A stretch of 64,000 nt of DNA from Flavivirga sp. 57AJ16 (lineage in GTDB: Bacteria > Bacteroidota > Bacteroidia > Flavobacteriales > Flavobacteriaceae), in assembly GCF_028736925.1 (NCBI RefSeq), contig NZ_JAQZAT010000001.1:186001-250000 (forward strand). The letters run 5' to 3'. The notes beneath the pieces were generated by a model, which searched no databases, was not told the DNA's origin, and worked only from the letters and a program-made list of their open reading frames with translations. Each line of letters begins with the position of its first letter. The stretch's first letter is position 1. The position numbers and the translations under genes were made by a program. Below, one piece after another: positions 35,674 through 45,526 of this stretch.

Positions 35674-36144
35674 ATGAAGTCCAAAAAGGAGTCTATAACA
35701 ATAGATGGTATCGATAAAAAAATACTGCGTGCATTAACCGAGGATGCCAGAACACCTATTTTAGAAATCGCCCGTCATGTTGGTATTTCTGGTGCCGCTA
35801 TTCATCAACGCCTACGAAAATTAGAGAAATCTAAACTTATTTCTGGTTCACAGTTTATTATCGACCCCAAAATTTTAGGTTATTCTACCATGACTTTTGT
35901 TGGTATTTATCTTGAAAAAGCTACAAATACCGAAGATGTTATTAGAGCTTTAAAGAAAATTCCTGAAGTTCTAGAGTGCCATTACACTACTGGCAACTGG
36001 AATATTTTTATTAAAATGCTGGCTTATAACAATAATCATTTAATGCTATTGTTAAATAGCAAAATTCAAACTATAACAGGGGTTTTAAGAACAGAATCCA
36101 TCATTTCCTTAGACCAGCAAATTAATAGGCAAATACGTATATAA
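35674..36144 (+). CDS. Lrp/AsnC family transcriptional regulator
   Basis: The 156-residue protein has an N-terminal winged helix-turn-helix (IDKKILRALTEDARTPILEIARHVGISGAAIHQRLRKLEKS) and a C-terminal Lrp ligand-binding (RAM) domain, with GYSTMTFVGIYL, VLECHYTTGNWNIFIKM and a last helix. These sense amino acids and act as multimers. The nearest upstream gene encodes a saccharopine dehydrogenase-like enzyme, so amino acid (lysine) catabolism is a reasonable but unproven target. Confidence 0.93.
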   Translation: MKSKKESITIDGIDKKILRALTEDARTPILEIARHVGISGAAIHQRLRKLEKSKLISGSQFIIDPKILGYSTMTFVGIYLEKATNTEDVIRALKKIPEVLECHYTTGNWNIFIKMLAYNNNHLMLLLNSKIQTITGVLRTESIISLDQQINRQIRI

Positions 36145-36247
36145 TACCATTTCTAACTTAAATTTACTCAAAAAAATACAGTTATTTTTTGTTAAGGCAA
36201 AAAGGAAAAGCAAGTGCTCAGCTTGACTGGGTAGCAAGCATAGCCTA

Positions 36248-36388
36248 GCTCAATGTCATTAAGTTAAGGCCGTAATGTCAGTCTGAGCGCAGTCGAAGAC
36301 CTATTGGAGTTCTAGCTTTTATTAGCATTTCGACTGCGCTCAATGTGACAAATAAAGAACAAATTTCCTTAACTTAATGACATTGAGC
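36248..36388. repeat. Nested inverted repeat
   Basis: Perfect 22-base arms, containing CAATGTCATTAAGTTAAGG and its inverse, enclose a second inverted pair TGAGCGCAGTCGAA / TTCGACTGCGCTCA. The 141-base structure could fold into a long double hairpin. It follows the Lrp gene by about 100 bases and may also end its transcript. Confidence 0.75.
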
Positions 36389-36468
36389 CTAGCTACGTTT
36401 AAGCCTTCCTCCTTTATTTTTTGAATAAATAAGTATAGATTCTTCAGTCGTCCCTCCCTGTCTGCCGA

Positions 36469-36935
36469 CAGCTACGGTGTACCCACATCTTTTTTCAATA
36501 TAAAGAACAAAAGCTTATTTCCCTTTTTACTTACTTTTTGCTCACTGATCTTATTTGATAAATAGGTGTTCGTGAATCTTCGATTTCTTTGCTCGTCCAA
36601 AGAAAAGTAACAAAAGAAAAGACGCCCTTTCGTGAGGGATTTCTTCTCATGCTGTCGCCAGAGAAGAACCGGGCCCAAAACTTCGCGTCGCCCCACCGCC
36701 ATGTCCAACACCAATGCTCCTGTTCCTCGAAGCTTTTGTGCCCTATCCTTCCGAAAGGTCGGGGACAGCTCTATGGTGTTTTTCCAACAGCTAGCAGAGA
36801 GACCTGAGCGCTCTATAAAAAGCGGTCTGCGAGGCTGGTACGGCAAACCTATACAAGAAAGCAAGGGACATAGAGCGAGTTCATTTTATCTGTGGCTGTG
36901 ACAGAGGATCATGATTTGTGGGTACACCGTAGCTG
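36469..36935. repeat. Terminal-inverted-repeat element, family B, copy 2 (about 467 bases)
   Basis: The ends CAGCTACGGTGTACCCACA are perfect 19-base inverted repeats. The interior matches copy 1 at 31264-31673 with scattered substitutions and one extra stretch of about 50 bases near the left end. Both copies abut CTGCCGACAGGCAGG-type palindromes. Open frames in it (for example at 36632-36901) are not conserved between copies. Confidence 0.85.
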
Positions 36936-36963
36936 CCGACAGGCAGGCTTCTGAATGAATTAA

Positions 36964-36994
36964 AAAAAATCCCAAACAAAAGTGCTTGGGATTT
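36964..36994 (-). terminator. Terminator after glyS
   Basis: AAATCCCAA and TTGGGATTT pair around a short loop, with a T run on the minus strand. It is 39 bases after the glyS stop codon. Confidence 0.8.
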
Positions 36995-37032
36995 GGAATT
37001 TGAGATTCCTTTTTTTCAAAGGAATTTGTGTA

Positions 37033-38574
37033 TCACATTTTCATTAACCAAGAGCGTACATCGACTTCTTGTTTAATGATCCCCCTTAAATCTTCTATTT
37101 TAACGCGTTGTTGTTCCATGGTATCTCTATGGCGAATGGTCACGGTATTATTCTCTAAAGTATCATGATCTATGGTGATACAAAATGGTGTTCCGTTTGC
37201 ATCTTGTCTTCTGTAACGTCTTCCAACAGCATCTTTTTCATCATAAATCACATTAAAATCCCATTTTAATTCGTCCACAATTTTACGGGCAACTTCTGGT
37301 AACCCATCCTTTTTAACCAAGGGCAAGATAGCTGCTTTTACCGGTGCCAAAACACTTGGTAATTTTAAAACAGTACGTGTCGTGCCATTTTCTAGGGCTT
37401 CTTCTTCTAACGAATTGGAAAATACGGCTAAAAACATGCGGTCTAAACCAATAGAGGTCTCTAAAACATAAGGCGTATAGCTCTCGTTATCTTCATGGTC
37501 AAAATACTGTAATTTCTTTCCTGAGTATGCTTCGTGGGCTTTCAGGTCGAAATCCGTACGGGAATGAATCCCTTCCAGTTCTTTAAATCCGAATGGGAAT
37601 TTAAACTCAATATCGGCAGCAGCATCTGCATAATGTGCTAATTTTTCATGATCGTGGAAACGGTATTTATCTGCTCCCATACCCAAAGACAAATGCCACT
37701 TTAACCTGGTTTCTTTCCAATGTTCGTACCATTCTTTTTGAGTGCCGGGTTTTATAAAAAACTGCATTTCCATTTGTTCAAACTCACGCATTCTAAAAAT
37801 AAACTGCCTGGCTACAATTTCATTTCTAAAAGCTTTTCCTGTTTGTGCAATGCCAAATGGAATTTTCATACGTCCTGTTTTCTGAACGTTCAAAAAATTC
37901 ACAAAAATACCTTGTGCCGTTTCTGGGCGTAAATACAAATCCATCGCCGACTCTGCAGAAGCACCAAGTTTAGTCCCAAACATAAGGTTAAACTGCTTCA
38001 CATCTGTCCAGTTTTTACTTCCAGTTAACGGGTCGGCTATTTCCAGTTCCTCAATGAGTGCCTTAACATCGGCTAAATCTTCATTTTCAAGAGATTTTGC
38101 CATTCGGGAAAGGGTGGTATTTATTTTTTCCTGATAGCCTAAAACACGTCCGTTTGTAGAGACAAATTCTTCTTTGTTAAAAGCGTCTCCAAAACGCTTA
38201 GCCGCTTTAGCAACCTCTTTCTCAATTTTAGTTTCAATTTTAGCACAATAGTCTTCAATTAAAACATCGGCCCGATAGCGTTTTTTAGAATCTTTGTTGT
38301 CAATTAATGGATCATTAAAGGCGTCTACGTGCCCAGAAGCTTTCCATGTGGTTGGATGCATAAAAATAGCGGCATCTATGCCCACTATATTTTCATGCAT
38401 CTGCACCATCGCTTTCCACCAGTAATCGCGTATGTTTTTCTTTAGCTCTGCACCATTCTGCGCATAGTCGTAAACTGCACTTAATCCATCGTATATTTCG
38501 CTACTTTGAAACACGTAACCATACTCTTTCGCATGCGATATAACCTTCTTAAATTGATCGTCTTGATTTGCCAT
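37033..38574 (-). CDS. glyS: Glycyl-tRNA synthetase (homodimeric type)
   Basis: This class II synthetase charges tRNA(Gly). The 513-residue protein has the eukaryal/archaeal-like GlyRS features: FQSSEIYDGLSAVYDYAQNG, motif 2 (FVNFLNVQKTGRMKIPFGIAQTGKAFRNEI, REFEQMEMQFF), motif 3 near VLETSIGLDRMFLAV and a C-terminal anticodon domain (KLPSVLAPVKAAILPLVKK). I chose ATG 38574 (MANQDDQ), since the TTG ten codons upstream would lie ahead of a promoter. It is a single gene. Confidence 0.96.
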   Translation of the reverse strand: MANQDDQFKKVISHAKEYGYVFQSSEIYDGLSAVYDYAQNGAELKKNIRDYWWKAMVQMHENIVGIDAAIFMHPTTWKASGHVDAFNDPLIDNKDSKKRYRADVLIEDYCAKIETKIEKEVAKAAKRFGDAFNKEEFVSTNGRVLGYQEKINTTLSRMAKSLENEDLADVKALIEELEIADPLTGSKNWTDVKQFNLMFGTKLGASAESAMDLYLRPETAQGIFVNFLNVQKTGRMKIPFGIAQTGKAFRNEIVARQFIFRMREFEQMEMQFFIKPGTQKEWYEHWKETRLKWHLSLGMGADKYRFHDHEKLAHYADAAADIEFKFPFGFKELEGIHSRTDFDLKAHEAYSGKKLQYFDHEDNESYTPYVLETSIGLDRMFLAVFSNSLEEEALENGTTRTVLKLPSVLAPVKAAILPLVKKDGLPEVARKIVDELKWDFNVIYDEKDAVGRRYRRQDANGTPFCITIDHDTLENNTVTIRHRDTMEQQRVKIEDLRGIIKQEVDVRSWLMKM

Positions 38575-38578
38575 GCTG

Positions 38579-38586
38579 CAAAAATA
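38579..38586 (-). promoter_or_regulatory. -7 promoter element just before glyS
   Basis: TATTTTTG on the minus strand lies only 4 bases before the chosen start ATG, with a TTTG about 19 bases further upstream. The transcript would start at or inside the first codons, so the message may be leaderless. Confidence 0.35.
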
Positions 38587-38747
38587 AAAAACCGCTTGAA
38601 ACAAAGGGGATTCTTTCTTAAAAAATAAAGATGAGGAAGTGTTTTTTTTAGCTATTAGTGATCGTATTTATTTAAAATAAGCGATTTCTAAGGTTTAGGA
38701 ACTGAGATTGTGGTCTAGTGAAGCCCTTAAATTATTTTAAGTTGACC

Positions 38748-39365
38748 TTAGCTTGGATGGCCTAAACCTTTCTTTTTTAAAAAGAATAACCCAGAAAAAT
38801 GCAAAAACAAATTAAAAAGCCCACTTTTATTAACTTCTTTCCTAATAATAGAAAAAGCTTTCCCCATTTGAACTTCGACTGTCTTGATAGAAAGCCCAAG
38901 TTGTTCTGCAATTTCTGCATATTTTAGCTGCTCAAACTTACTCATCACAAATATTTCTTTGCATTTGGGAGGGAGCTTTTCTATAGCTTTTTCTATAAGA
39001 TGTATTTTTTCTTTTTTTATATCACTTTCTTCTTTTACCAATAACATTAGTTTTTTATACTGCCAGACATCAAGCATAGATTGTTCTCTTTTTTTTTTTC
39101 TAAAGGTATCAATAAATGTGTAATAAGCTATCTTGCATAAAAAACCTCCTAAAGAAATATTTTCATCTATACCTTCTTTCGCATTCCACAATTTAATAAA
39201 AGTGTCTTGAACAATATCATCTGTTTGAGCTTGATTTTTTGTATAGCTATTAATAAAAGCACTTAATGGTTTTTTGTTACTTTCATAAATAGTTTTAAAA
39301 GCACGCTCATCCCCTTTTTTTAAGGCAGTTATTAAAAGAGAGGTATGCTGCTTATTATGTTTCAT
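38748..39365 (-). CDS. ECF-type RNA polymerase sigma-70 factor (FecI-like)
   Basis: The 205-residue protein has sigma region 2 (FINSYTKNQAQTDDIVQDTFIKLW) and region 4 (EKLPPKCKEIFVMSKFEQLKYAEIAEQLGLSIKTVEVQMGKAFSIIRKE), as in Bacteroidota FecI-type ECF factors. I chose ATG 39365 (MKHNKQHTSL) over an upstream alternative start. It is transcribed away from the fecR-like gene, 112 bases apart, and with it likely controls the SusC/SusD operon. A short hydrophobic helix at the C-terminus (LFLHFSGLFFL) is odd for a sigma factor. Confidence 0.92.
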   Translation of the reverse strand: MKHNKQHTSLLITALKKGDERAFKTIYESNKKPLSAFINSYTKNQAQTDDIVQDTFIKLWNAKEGIDENISLGGFLCKIAYYTFIDTFRKKKREQSMLDVWQYKKLMLLVKEESDIKKEKIHLIEKAIEKLPPKCKEIFVMSKFEQLKYAEIAEQLGLSIKTVEVQMGKAFSIIRKEVNKSGLFNLFLHFSGLFFLKKKGLGHPS

Positions 39366-39477
39366 TGTTAAATGATAATGATTTGGTAAAACTAACATAA
39401 AAAAATTAAAAAAAATCCATAGAAAGAATAAGGGTTTTTTAAAACACTATCGTTTAATTATTAATAAGCAGATAATT

Positions 39478-40617
39478 ATGACTGAAGGTATTGAAATATT
39501 AATTGCAAAATATTGCTCAGATAAGTTAACAGATGATGAAATGAAGAATCTCATCGGTTGGATTGAGGTGGGGAAAAACAAGAAGATTTTTAATGATTAT
39601 ATCTCCCTAAACTTCACTATTGAAGAGCTTAAAAATGAAAATCAAGATGATTCCATTTTATGGAAGCATATTGAATCTAGTTTTAAAAACCCAGAAAGAA
39701 AACTTAGTTTTTGGAAATATGCAGTAGCAGCATCCATTGTACTTCTAATTTCTTTAACCTTTATTTTTAATAGGGATAATACAGAAATTGTAGAACCAAT
39801 AGTCGTAAACAACAATATTAAAGTAGGAACAGACAAAGCTACATTGACCCTAGAAGATGGTTCCGAAATAGTTTTGGGAAAAGGAGAAACATTTATAAAA
39901 GATAATTTAGAAAGTACTGGAGGTGATTTAATATATAAATCTTCAACAACTAAAAACTCTGAAATTAGCTATAACTATTTAACCATTCCAAGAGGAGGGC
40001 AATATCATGTAAAATTATCTGATGGCACTCAAGTTTGGTTAAATTCAGAATCCAAACTTAAATATCCCGTAAACTTTAACGAGGGTGAAGCTAGAACCGT
40101 TGAATTGGTTTATGGTGAAGCTTATTTTGATGTATCTCCAAGCACTCAGCACCAAGGAGATAATTTTAAAGTAATTCATAATAGACAAGAGGTTAGGGTT
40201 TTAGGCACAGAATTTAATATAAAAGCGTATAACGACGAAAATACTATTAGCACAACGTTAGTTGAGGGGAAAGTTGCTATTGAATACAGTAAGATTAAAC
40301 AAAATCTATACCCTAATCAGCAATTTGAGATAAATATTTTAAATAATTTTTTCTCAGTAAAAGAGGTAGATGTTAAAAGTGAAATTTCTTGGAAAGATGG
40401 TGTTTTCAGTTTTAAAGAAAAAACATTAGGAGAAATAATGAAAGTATTATCTAGATGGTATGATATGGATGTGATTTTTGAAAATAAATCATTAGGAGCT
40501 GTTAAGTTTAAAGGTGCTTTAAGAAAACACCAAAGTATTGAAGAAATTTTAAACGTAATAATGTCTAGTTCAATTGATAATTATGAGATAAAAGATAAAA
40601 CTTTAATATTAAAATAG
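39478..40617 (+). CDS. FecR family anti-sigma factor
   Basis: The 379-residue protein has a cytoplasmic N-terminal segment, one membrane helix (FWKYAVAASIVLLISLTFIF, about residues 79-98), then a periplasmic FecR domain (ITIPRGGQYHVKLSDGTQVWLNSESKLKYPV, LVYGEAYFDVSP, VLGTEFNIKAYN) and a C-terminal DUF4974 domain (KTLGEIMKVLSRWYDMDVIF). It would hold the ECF factor until the SusC transducer signals substrate. It starts 112 bases from the sigma gene and is followed by SusC after 185 bases. Confidence 0.94.
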   Translation: MTEGIEILIAKYCSDKLTDDEMKNLIGWIEVGKNKKIFNDYISLNFTIEELKNENQDDSILWKHIESSFKNPERKLSFWKYAVAASIVLLISLTFIFNRDNTEIVEPIVVNNNIKVGTDKATLTLEDGSEIVLGKGETFIKDNLESTGGDLIYKSSTTKNSEISYNYLTIPRGGQYHVKLSDGTQVWLNSESKLKYPVNFNEGEARTVELVYGEAYFDVSPSTQHQGDNFKVIHNRQEVRVLGTEFNIKAYNDENTISTTLVEGKVAIEYSKIKQNLYPNQQFEINILNNFFSVKEVDVKSEISWKDGVFSFKEKTLGEIMKVLSRWYDMDVIFENKSLGAVKFKGALRKHQSIEEILNVIMSSSIDNYEIKDKTLILK

Positions 40618-40802
40618 TTTTTAAACCTTTAAGTTTTTACTTAAAAGAGCTAATAAATAACCACTTAAAATATCTAAAATATGAAGATTAAATAATTTAA
40701 AAAAGCAAAAGGAACTTGTTAAAACCCGCAAAAGTTAAATAACAAAGTCCCTTTTTAGATGTCATTAATTAATTGATTAACAAACTAACAACAAACAAAT
40801 TT

Positions 40803-43800
40803 ATGGAAATTAAATTAAGCAAAGCAATGTTTCTTTTTAAAAGGAGACTATTGAAGATTTTTATGAGAACACTCATTTTTTTATGCTGCATTTCTATGTT
40901 CAGCTTTTCACCAAATACCGCGATATCTCAAAACTCTAAAATAAAAGTAGAAGTAGATAAAGTGTTAACGGTAGATGAGGTTTTTGACCTTATCATGGAT
41001 CAAACTGAATATAATTTTATTTACGAACTGGATTTATTTAAGGATTTCCCTTTGGTTAAAGTGAAAAAAGGAGTGATTAGTACTAATAAATTGCTAGAAA
41101 GAAGTTTAGCTTACAAAGATTTAAATATTATTGTTACCGAGAATAATACAATTGTTATTAAGAAAAAGGAAACAGCTACTCAACAACAAATAGAGGTCAC
41201 TGGAAAAATTTTAGATCCATCAGGTGTTCCTATGGCAGGAGTATCCATTATAATAAAGGGAACTTATAAGGGAACTTATACGAATTTTGATGGAAAATAC
41301 ACAATTCTCGTGCCTTCATCCAAAAACAGTTTAGTGTTTAGCTTTTTAGGATTTAAAACTAAGGAAGTACTAGTAGATAACAAAACTGTTATTGACATTA
41401 CTTTGAAAGAAGAATTTAATAAATTGGACGAGCTTTTATTGATTGCCTATGGAAAAACTTCAAAGCGATTGGCTACTAGTAATTTTTCAACTATAACCTC
41501 AGAAGAAATTGAAAAACAACCAGTAACAAATGTATTAGAAGCATTAGCGGGGAAAGTTCCTGGTTTATTTATTTCGCAAAGTAATGGTTTAACAGGAAGC
41601 AAATCGAATGTTTCCATAAGAGGGCAGGTATCCATAGCAAGTGGACAAGAACCTCTTTATGTTATTGATGGCGTTCCCTTTAATTCAACACCAATAAACA
41701 CATTAAGTGGCAGTTATAATAGTTATGGTTCTGCAGCAGGTTTGATAGATCCCTTAAATTCAATAAATCCAGCAGATATTGAGAGTATTACTGTTTTGAA
41801 AGATGCAGGAGCTACGGCAATTTACGGATCGAGAGGAGCAAATGGTGTTATTCTTATTAAAACAAAAAGAGCCAAAGGAACAGGTACGCGTTTAAGTGTT
41901 AATACCTATACAGGTTTGGGTAAAATCGCTAATACGGTACCCACACTAAAACTATCAGATTACTTAGATATTAGAAAAGAAGCTATAGCAAATGATGGTC
42001 TCATTCCCAATCAAAACAACGCACCAGATTTAGTAAGTTGGGATCAAACAAAATCAACCGATTTTCAGAAGATGTTTTTAGAAAACACAGCAAAAAAAAC
42101 TGAAGTATCAGCCTCTTTCACTGGAGGAAATGATAAGTTTAATTATATTTTCTCAAACACCCTTCATAACGAATCTACTGTTTTCCCTGGAGACTTAGGA
42201 TATAAGCGTTTTTCTTCTCATTTAGGATTTGAAAATACATCTGATGATGATAAGTTTAAGATTGGAGTAACTCTATTTTATACAAAAGAAGATAACAATC
42301 AAAGTCCTGTAGATTTAACAAGTAGCGTTTTTACATTACCTCCTAATTACCCACTTTATAATCAAGATGGGTCATTATACTGGCTCACAAATTCAAACCT
42401 AACTAATCCATTATCTTTTTTAATGCAAAAGTCCATTTTTAAGTCAAATAACTTACTTGCAAATGCAACGTTAAGCTATAAACTGTCTCCAGGATTAACT
42501 GCAACCGCTAATATAGGGTACAATAAAATTAACCAAACCAGTAATGTCCAAATCCCATTAGCATCAGTAGCACCAGGAACAGCAGACAGTTCAACATCTT
42601 TGTTTACTTCAAATTATGTAGAAACATATAATATTGAACCTCAATTGGATTATGTGAAAAATTTTAAAAATAGTGAACTATCTGTACTACTTGGAGGAAG
42701 TTTTCAAGCATCCGATTATGTGCAACCATATAATGTTAGAGCTACTGGATATACTGTAGATAATCTTTTAGGTAATTTAGGCGCTGCTTCAGAAATAACA
42801 TCCTATGATAATGGGTTTCGTGAATATAACTTTGCCTCTATGTTTGGACGTGTAAACTACACCATTAAAAATCGCTACTTGTTTACTTTAACAGCGCGTC
42901 GAGACGGATCCACTCGTTTTGGTGAAAATAAGCGATGGGGAAATTTTGGATCTGTAGCAGCTGGTTGGATTTTTAGCAATGAAGATTGGTTTAAGAATTC
43001 ATTGCCTTGGTTTAGTTATGGAAAATTACGTAGTAGTTACGGTACAGTTGGAAATGATCAAATTCCTGATTATGGCTATCTAGACTCTTATGGAAGTTGG
43101 TTTTATCTATATGATGGTGCTGTATTAGTCCCTCAAAGAGTAGCTAATCCAGATTATAGTTGGGAAACTACTCGTAAATTTGAAGTGTCATTAGAGACCG
43201 GGTTTTTAAATGACCGATTATTTTTAACAACCACATGGTTTAGCAATCGTACCGATAATCAATTAATTAGCACACCTCTACCGTCTCAAACCGGATTTAC
43301 ATCTTATCAAGCAAACCTACCTGCTCTAGTTGAAAGTAATGGGCTAGAAGTGAGTCTAACATCGACAAATATTAAAAACACTAACTTTTCATGGAACACG
43401 GCGTTTAACCTTACCGTCCCAAGAAATCGTTTAGTATCATTTCCAGGTTTAGAAAACACGGTTTACAGAGGCGTTTTTATAGAAGGGGAATCTATTAGAA
43501 ATCTTACAGGCTATAACTTTACAGGCTTGGTTAATGGTATTGCTACCGTAGAAGATTGGAATGAAGACGGAAATATAACTCCTGGCCTTAAAGAAACTCT
43601 TAACGGCGATTATAAAATACTTGGTAGAAGTACGCCAGATTTTTACGGTGGGCTTAATAATACCGTAACTTATAAAGGCTTAAGTTTAGATGTGTTTTTT
43701 CAGTTTGTAAAACAAGAAAAATATGGAATACGTCAAAATAGTACAGCTCCAGGAACATTAACTAACCATGCCGATAATATTTTAAACGACGGCTTTTATT

Positions 43801-44087
43801 ATTCACAAAACACTAGTGGAGCTGCAGTAGGAGCATATACTAATTATTACCTAAGATCAAATGCAACCCTATCTGATGCTTCTTTTATTAGGCTGAAAAA
43901 TGTTTCGCTATCTTATCAGCTCCCAACCTCTTTTTTAAAGTCAAAAACCTTTAAGAAATTTGGTGTTTCGTTAAAAGGGCAGAATTTATTAACAATTACT
44001 AACTATAATGGTTTTGATCCAGAAACTGGAGCTCTAGCTCTGCCCCCATTAAGAATGATAACCTTAGGCTTAAATTGTTCAATTTAA
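40803..44087 (+). CDS. SusC/RagA-family TonB-dependent receptor with STN signalling domain
   Basis: The 1094-residue outer-membrane transporter has an N-terminal signal region, then an STN (secretin/TonB short) domain (about residues 45-115; VDKVLTVDEVFDLI, NFIYELDLFKD, TNKLLERSLAYKDLNI), a carboxypeptidase-regulatory-like domain (VTGKILDPSGVPMAGVSI), a plug (LEALAGKVPGLFI, PLYVIDGVPF, LKDAGATAIYGSRGANGVIL) and the 22-strand barrel. The STN domain means it can send a signal to FecR. I chose ATG 40803, as the TTG at 40773 is less likely. SusD follows after 11 bases. Confidence 0.95.
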   Translation: MEIKLSKAMFLFKRRLLKIFMRTLIFLCCISMFSFSPNTAISQNSKIKVEVDKVLTVDEVFDLIMDQTEYNFIYELDLFKDFPLVKVKKGVISTNKLLERSLAYKDLNIIVTENNTIVIKKKETATQQQIEVTGKILDPSGVPMAGVSIIIKGTYKGTYTNFDGKYTILVPSSKNSLVFSFLGFKTKEVLVDNKTVIDITLKEEFNKLDELLLIAYGKTSKRLATSNFSTITSEEIEKQPVTNVLEALAGKVPGLFISQSNGLTGSKSNVSIRGQVSIASGQEPLYVIDGVPFNSTPINTLSGSYNSYGSAAGLIDPLNSINPADIESITVLKDAGATAIYGSRGANGVILIKTKRAKGTGTRLSVNTYTGLGKIANTVPTLKLSDYLDIRKEAIANDGLIPNQNNAPDLVSWDQTKSTDFQKMFLENTAKKTEVSASFTGGNDKFNYIFSNTLHNESTVFPGDLGYKRFSSHLGFENTSDDDKFKIGVTLFYTKEDNNQSPVDLTSSVFTLPPNYPLYNQDGSLYWLTNSNLTNPLSFLMQKSIFKSNNLLANATLSYKLSPGLTATANIGYNKINQTSNVQIPLASVAPGTADSSTSLFTSNYVETYNIEPQLDYVKNFKNSELSVLLGGSFQASDYVQPYNVRATGYTVDNLLGNLGAASEITSYDNGFREYNFASMFGRVNYTIKNRYLFTLTARRDGSTRFGENKRWGNFGSVAAGWIFSNEDWFKNSLPWFSYGKLRSSYGTVGNDQIPDYGYLDSYGSWFYLYDGAVLVPQRVANPDYSWETTRKFEVSLETGFLNDRLFLTTTWFSNRTDNQLISTPLPSQTGFTSYQANLPALVESNGLEVSLTSTNIKNTNFSWNTAFNLTVPRNRLVSFPGLENTVYRGVFIEGESIRNLTGYNFTGLVNGIATVEDWNEDGNITPGLKETLNGDYKILGRSTPDFYGGLNNTVTYKGLSLDVFFQFVKQEKYGIRQNSTAPGTLTNHADNILNDGFYYSQNTSGAAVGAYTNYYLRSNATLSDASFIRLKNVSLSYQLPTSFLKSKTFKKFGVSLKGQNLLTITNYNGFDPETGALALPPLRMITLGLNCSI

Positions 44088-44098
44088 AAATAAACGAA

Positions 44099-45511
44099 AT
44101 GAAAAAAATAAATAAATATATAAAGTCAGTTATTCTAGTATTGTTTATTGGATTTTCTTTAATAAGTTGTGAAGATTTAATTGAAATTGATATACCAAAT
44201 AACCAATTGGTAACCGCTAGCGTATTTCAAGATACTGCAACTGTTAATTCAGCAGTTTTGGGTATGTACGCCAAAGTAGCTAACCCCGACGGAACCCAAG
44301 GAGGCTTGGGTACAATAGCCGCTATGTTTAACGGTATGAGTGCAGATGAAATACATCATTTTTATACATTTTTATATGGCGAGTTTGTAACTAATACAAT
44401 AGAAACAAATTCTGTTTATGTAGCTGGTTATTGGAGTTTTTTATATAGAGATATATATACTGCTAATGCTATTATTGAAGGATTGAATAAATCGTCTTTA
44501 TCTAAATCTTATGTAGATCCTATTCTTGGAGAAGCTAAATTTATACGGGCACTATGCTATTTTTATTTAATCAATGAATTTGGTCCTGTGCCTTTAGTGC
44601 TTCAAACAGATCCTACAGTTACTGCTACACAACCACGTGAAAGCGTAAATCTTATTTATGAGCAAATTAAAACAGATTTATTAGATGCGATAGAAGTTTT
44701 ACCAGACAATTATGGAGCTTATGAAGGTAAAAAAACCAGAGCAACTACTTGGGCAGCAAAAGCCTTATTGGCAAGAGTGTATTTATATAATGCGGATTGG
44801 GAAAATGCAGAAATTGAAGCGACTCAAGTAATTAATAAAACGGCATTATTTGATCTAGAACCCGATTTAGAAAAGGTTTTTTTAGCAAATAGTCAAGAAG
44901 GAATCTTACAGTTTCCTCCGGCATTTAGTTCTTCTATTTGGATGGCTTCCACATTTTACCCATCATTTTCAGCTAATTTTGTGCTTAATGAAGAGCTTAC
45001 AAATGACTTTGAAGCTGGGGATAAACGCAGAGATTCATGGACAATTAATTATAGTTCTCAAGGTGTTATTTATCCACATTCAGCAAAATATAAAAGAACT
45101 TTCTCTAATCCTTCTGCAGTTGAGTATAACCAAGTGCTTCGTATATCTGAACAGTATCTTATACGCGCAGAAGCCAGAACCCAACAAGGTAAATTTGATG
45201 AGGCAAGGGCAGATATTAATAAAATTAGAGAACGTGCAGATTTAGATGATCTAACAATCCCAAATACAAAGGAAGCCTTAATGGTAGCCATAGAACAGGA
45301 AAGAAGGGTTGAGTTATTTTGTGAATGGGGACATCGTTGGTTCGATTTAAAAAGATGGTCTGCACGTAATAATCCATCTCAAACTAGAGCGGAAGAAGTG
45401 TTATCTGTGTTAAAAGTTGATAATTGGCAATCAACAGATCTGCTGTTTCCTATCCCAGAAACCAGTATTGTAAATAATCCAAACTTATCCCAAAACCCTG
45501 GTTATAATTAA
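44099..45511 (+). CDS. RagB/SusD family nutrient-uptake lipoprotein
   Basis: The 470-residue surface lipoprotein works as the lid of the SusC transporter. The signal peptide ends at a lipobox (LFIGFSLISCEDL; Cys near residue 24). The RagB/SusD fold is seen in ASVFQDTATVNSAVLGMYA, GEAKFIRALCYFYLINEFG, TRATTWAAKALLARVYLYNADW, RISEQYLIRAEART and the C-terminal RRVELFCEWGHRWFDLKRW. No sugar-degrading enzyme is encoded nearby, so the imported substrate remains open. Confidence 0.96.
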   Translation: MKKINKYIKSVILVLFIGFSLISCEDLIEIDIPNNQLVTASVFQDTATVNSAVLGMYAKVANPDGTQGGLGTIAAMFNGMSADEIHHFYTFLYGEFVTNTIETNSVYVAGYWSFLYRDIYTANAIIEGLNKSSLSKSYVDPILGEAKFIRALCYFYLINEFGPVPLVLQTDPTVTATQPRESVNLIYEQIKTDLLDAIEVLPDNYGAYEGKKTRATTWAAKALLARVYLYNADWENAEIEATQVINKTALFDLEPDLEKVFLANSQEGILQFPPAFSSSIWMASTFYPSFSANFVLNEELTNDFEAGDKRRDSWTINYSSQGVIYPHSAKYKRTFSNPSAVEYNQVLRISEQYLIRAEARTQQGKFDEARADINKIRERADLDDLTIPNTKEALMVAIEQERRVELFCEWGHRWFDLKRWSARNNPSQTRAEEVLSVLKVDNWQSTDLLFPIPETSIVNNPNLSQNPGYN

Positions 45512-45526
45512 AATTTGAACATTACA

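Noticed and set aside
36472-36901. Open frames on both strands before glyS
   Set aside because: They fall in the family B repeat; higher GC removes stops, and the other copy does not conserve the frames.
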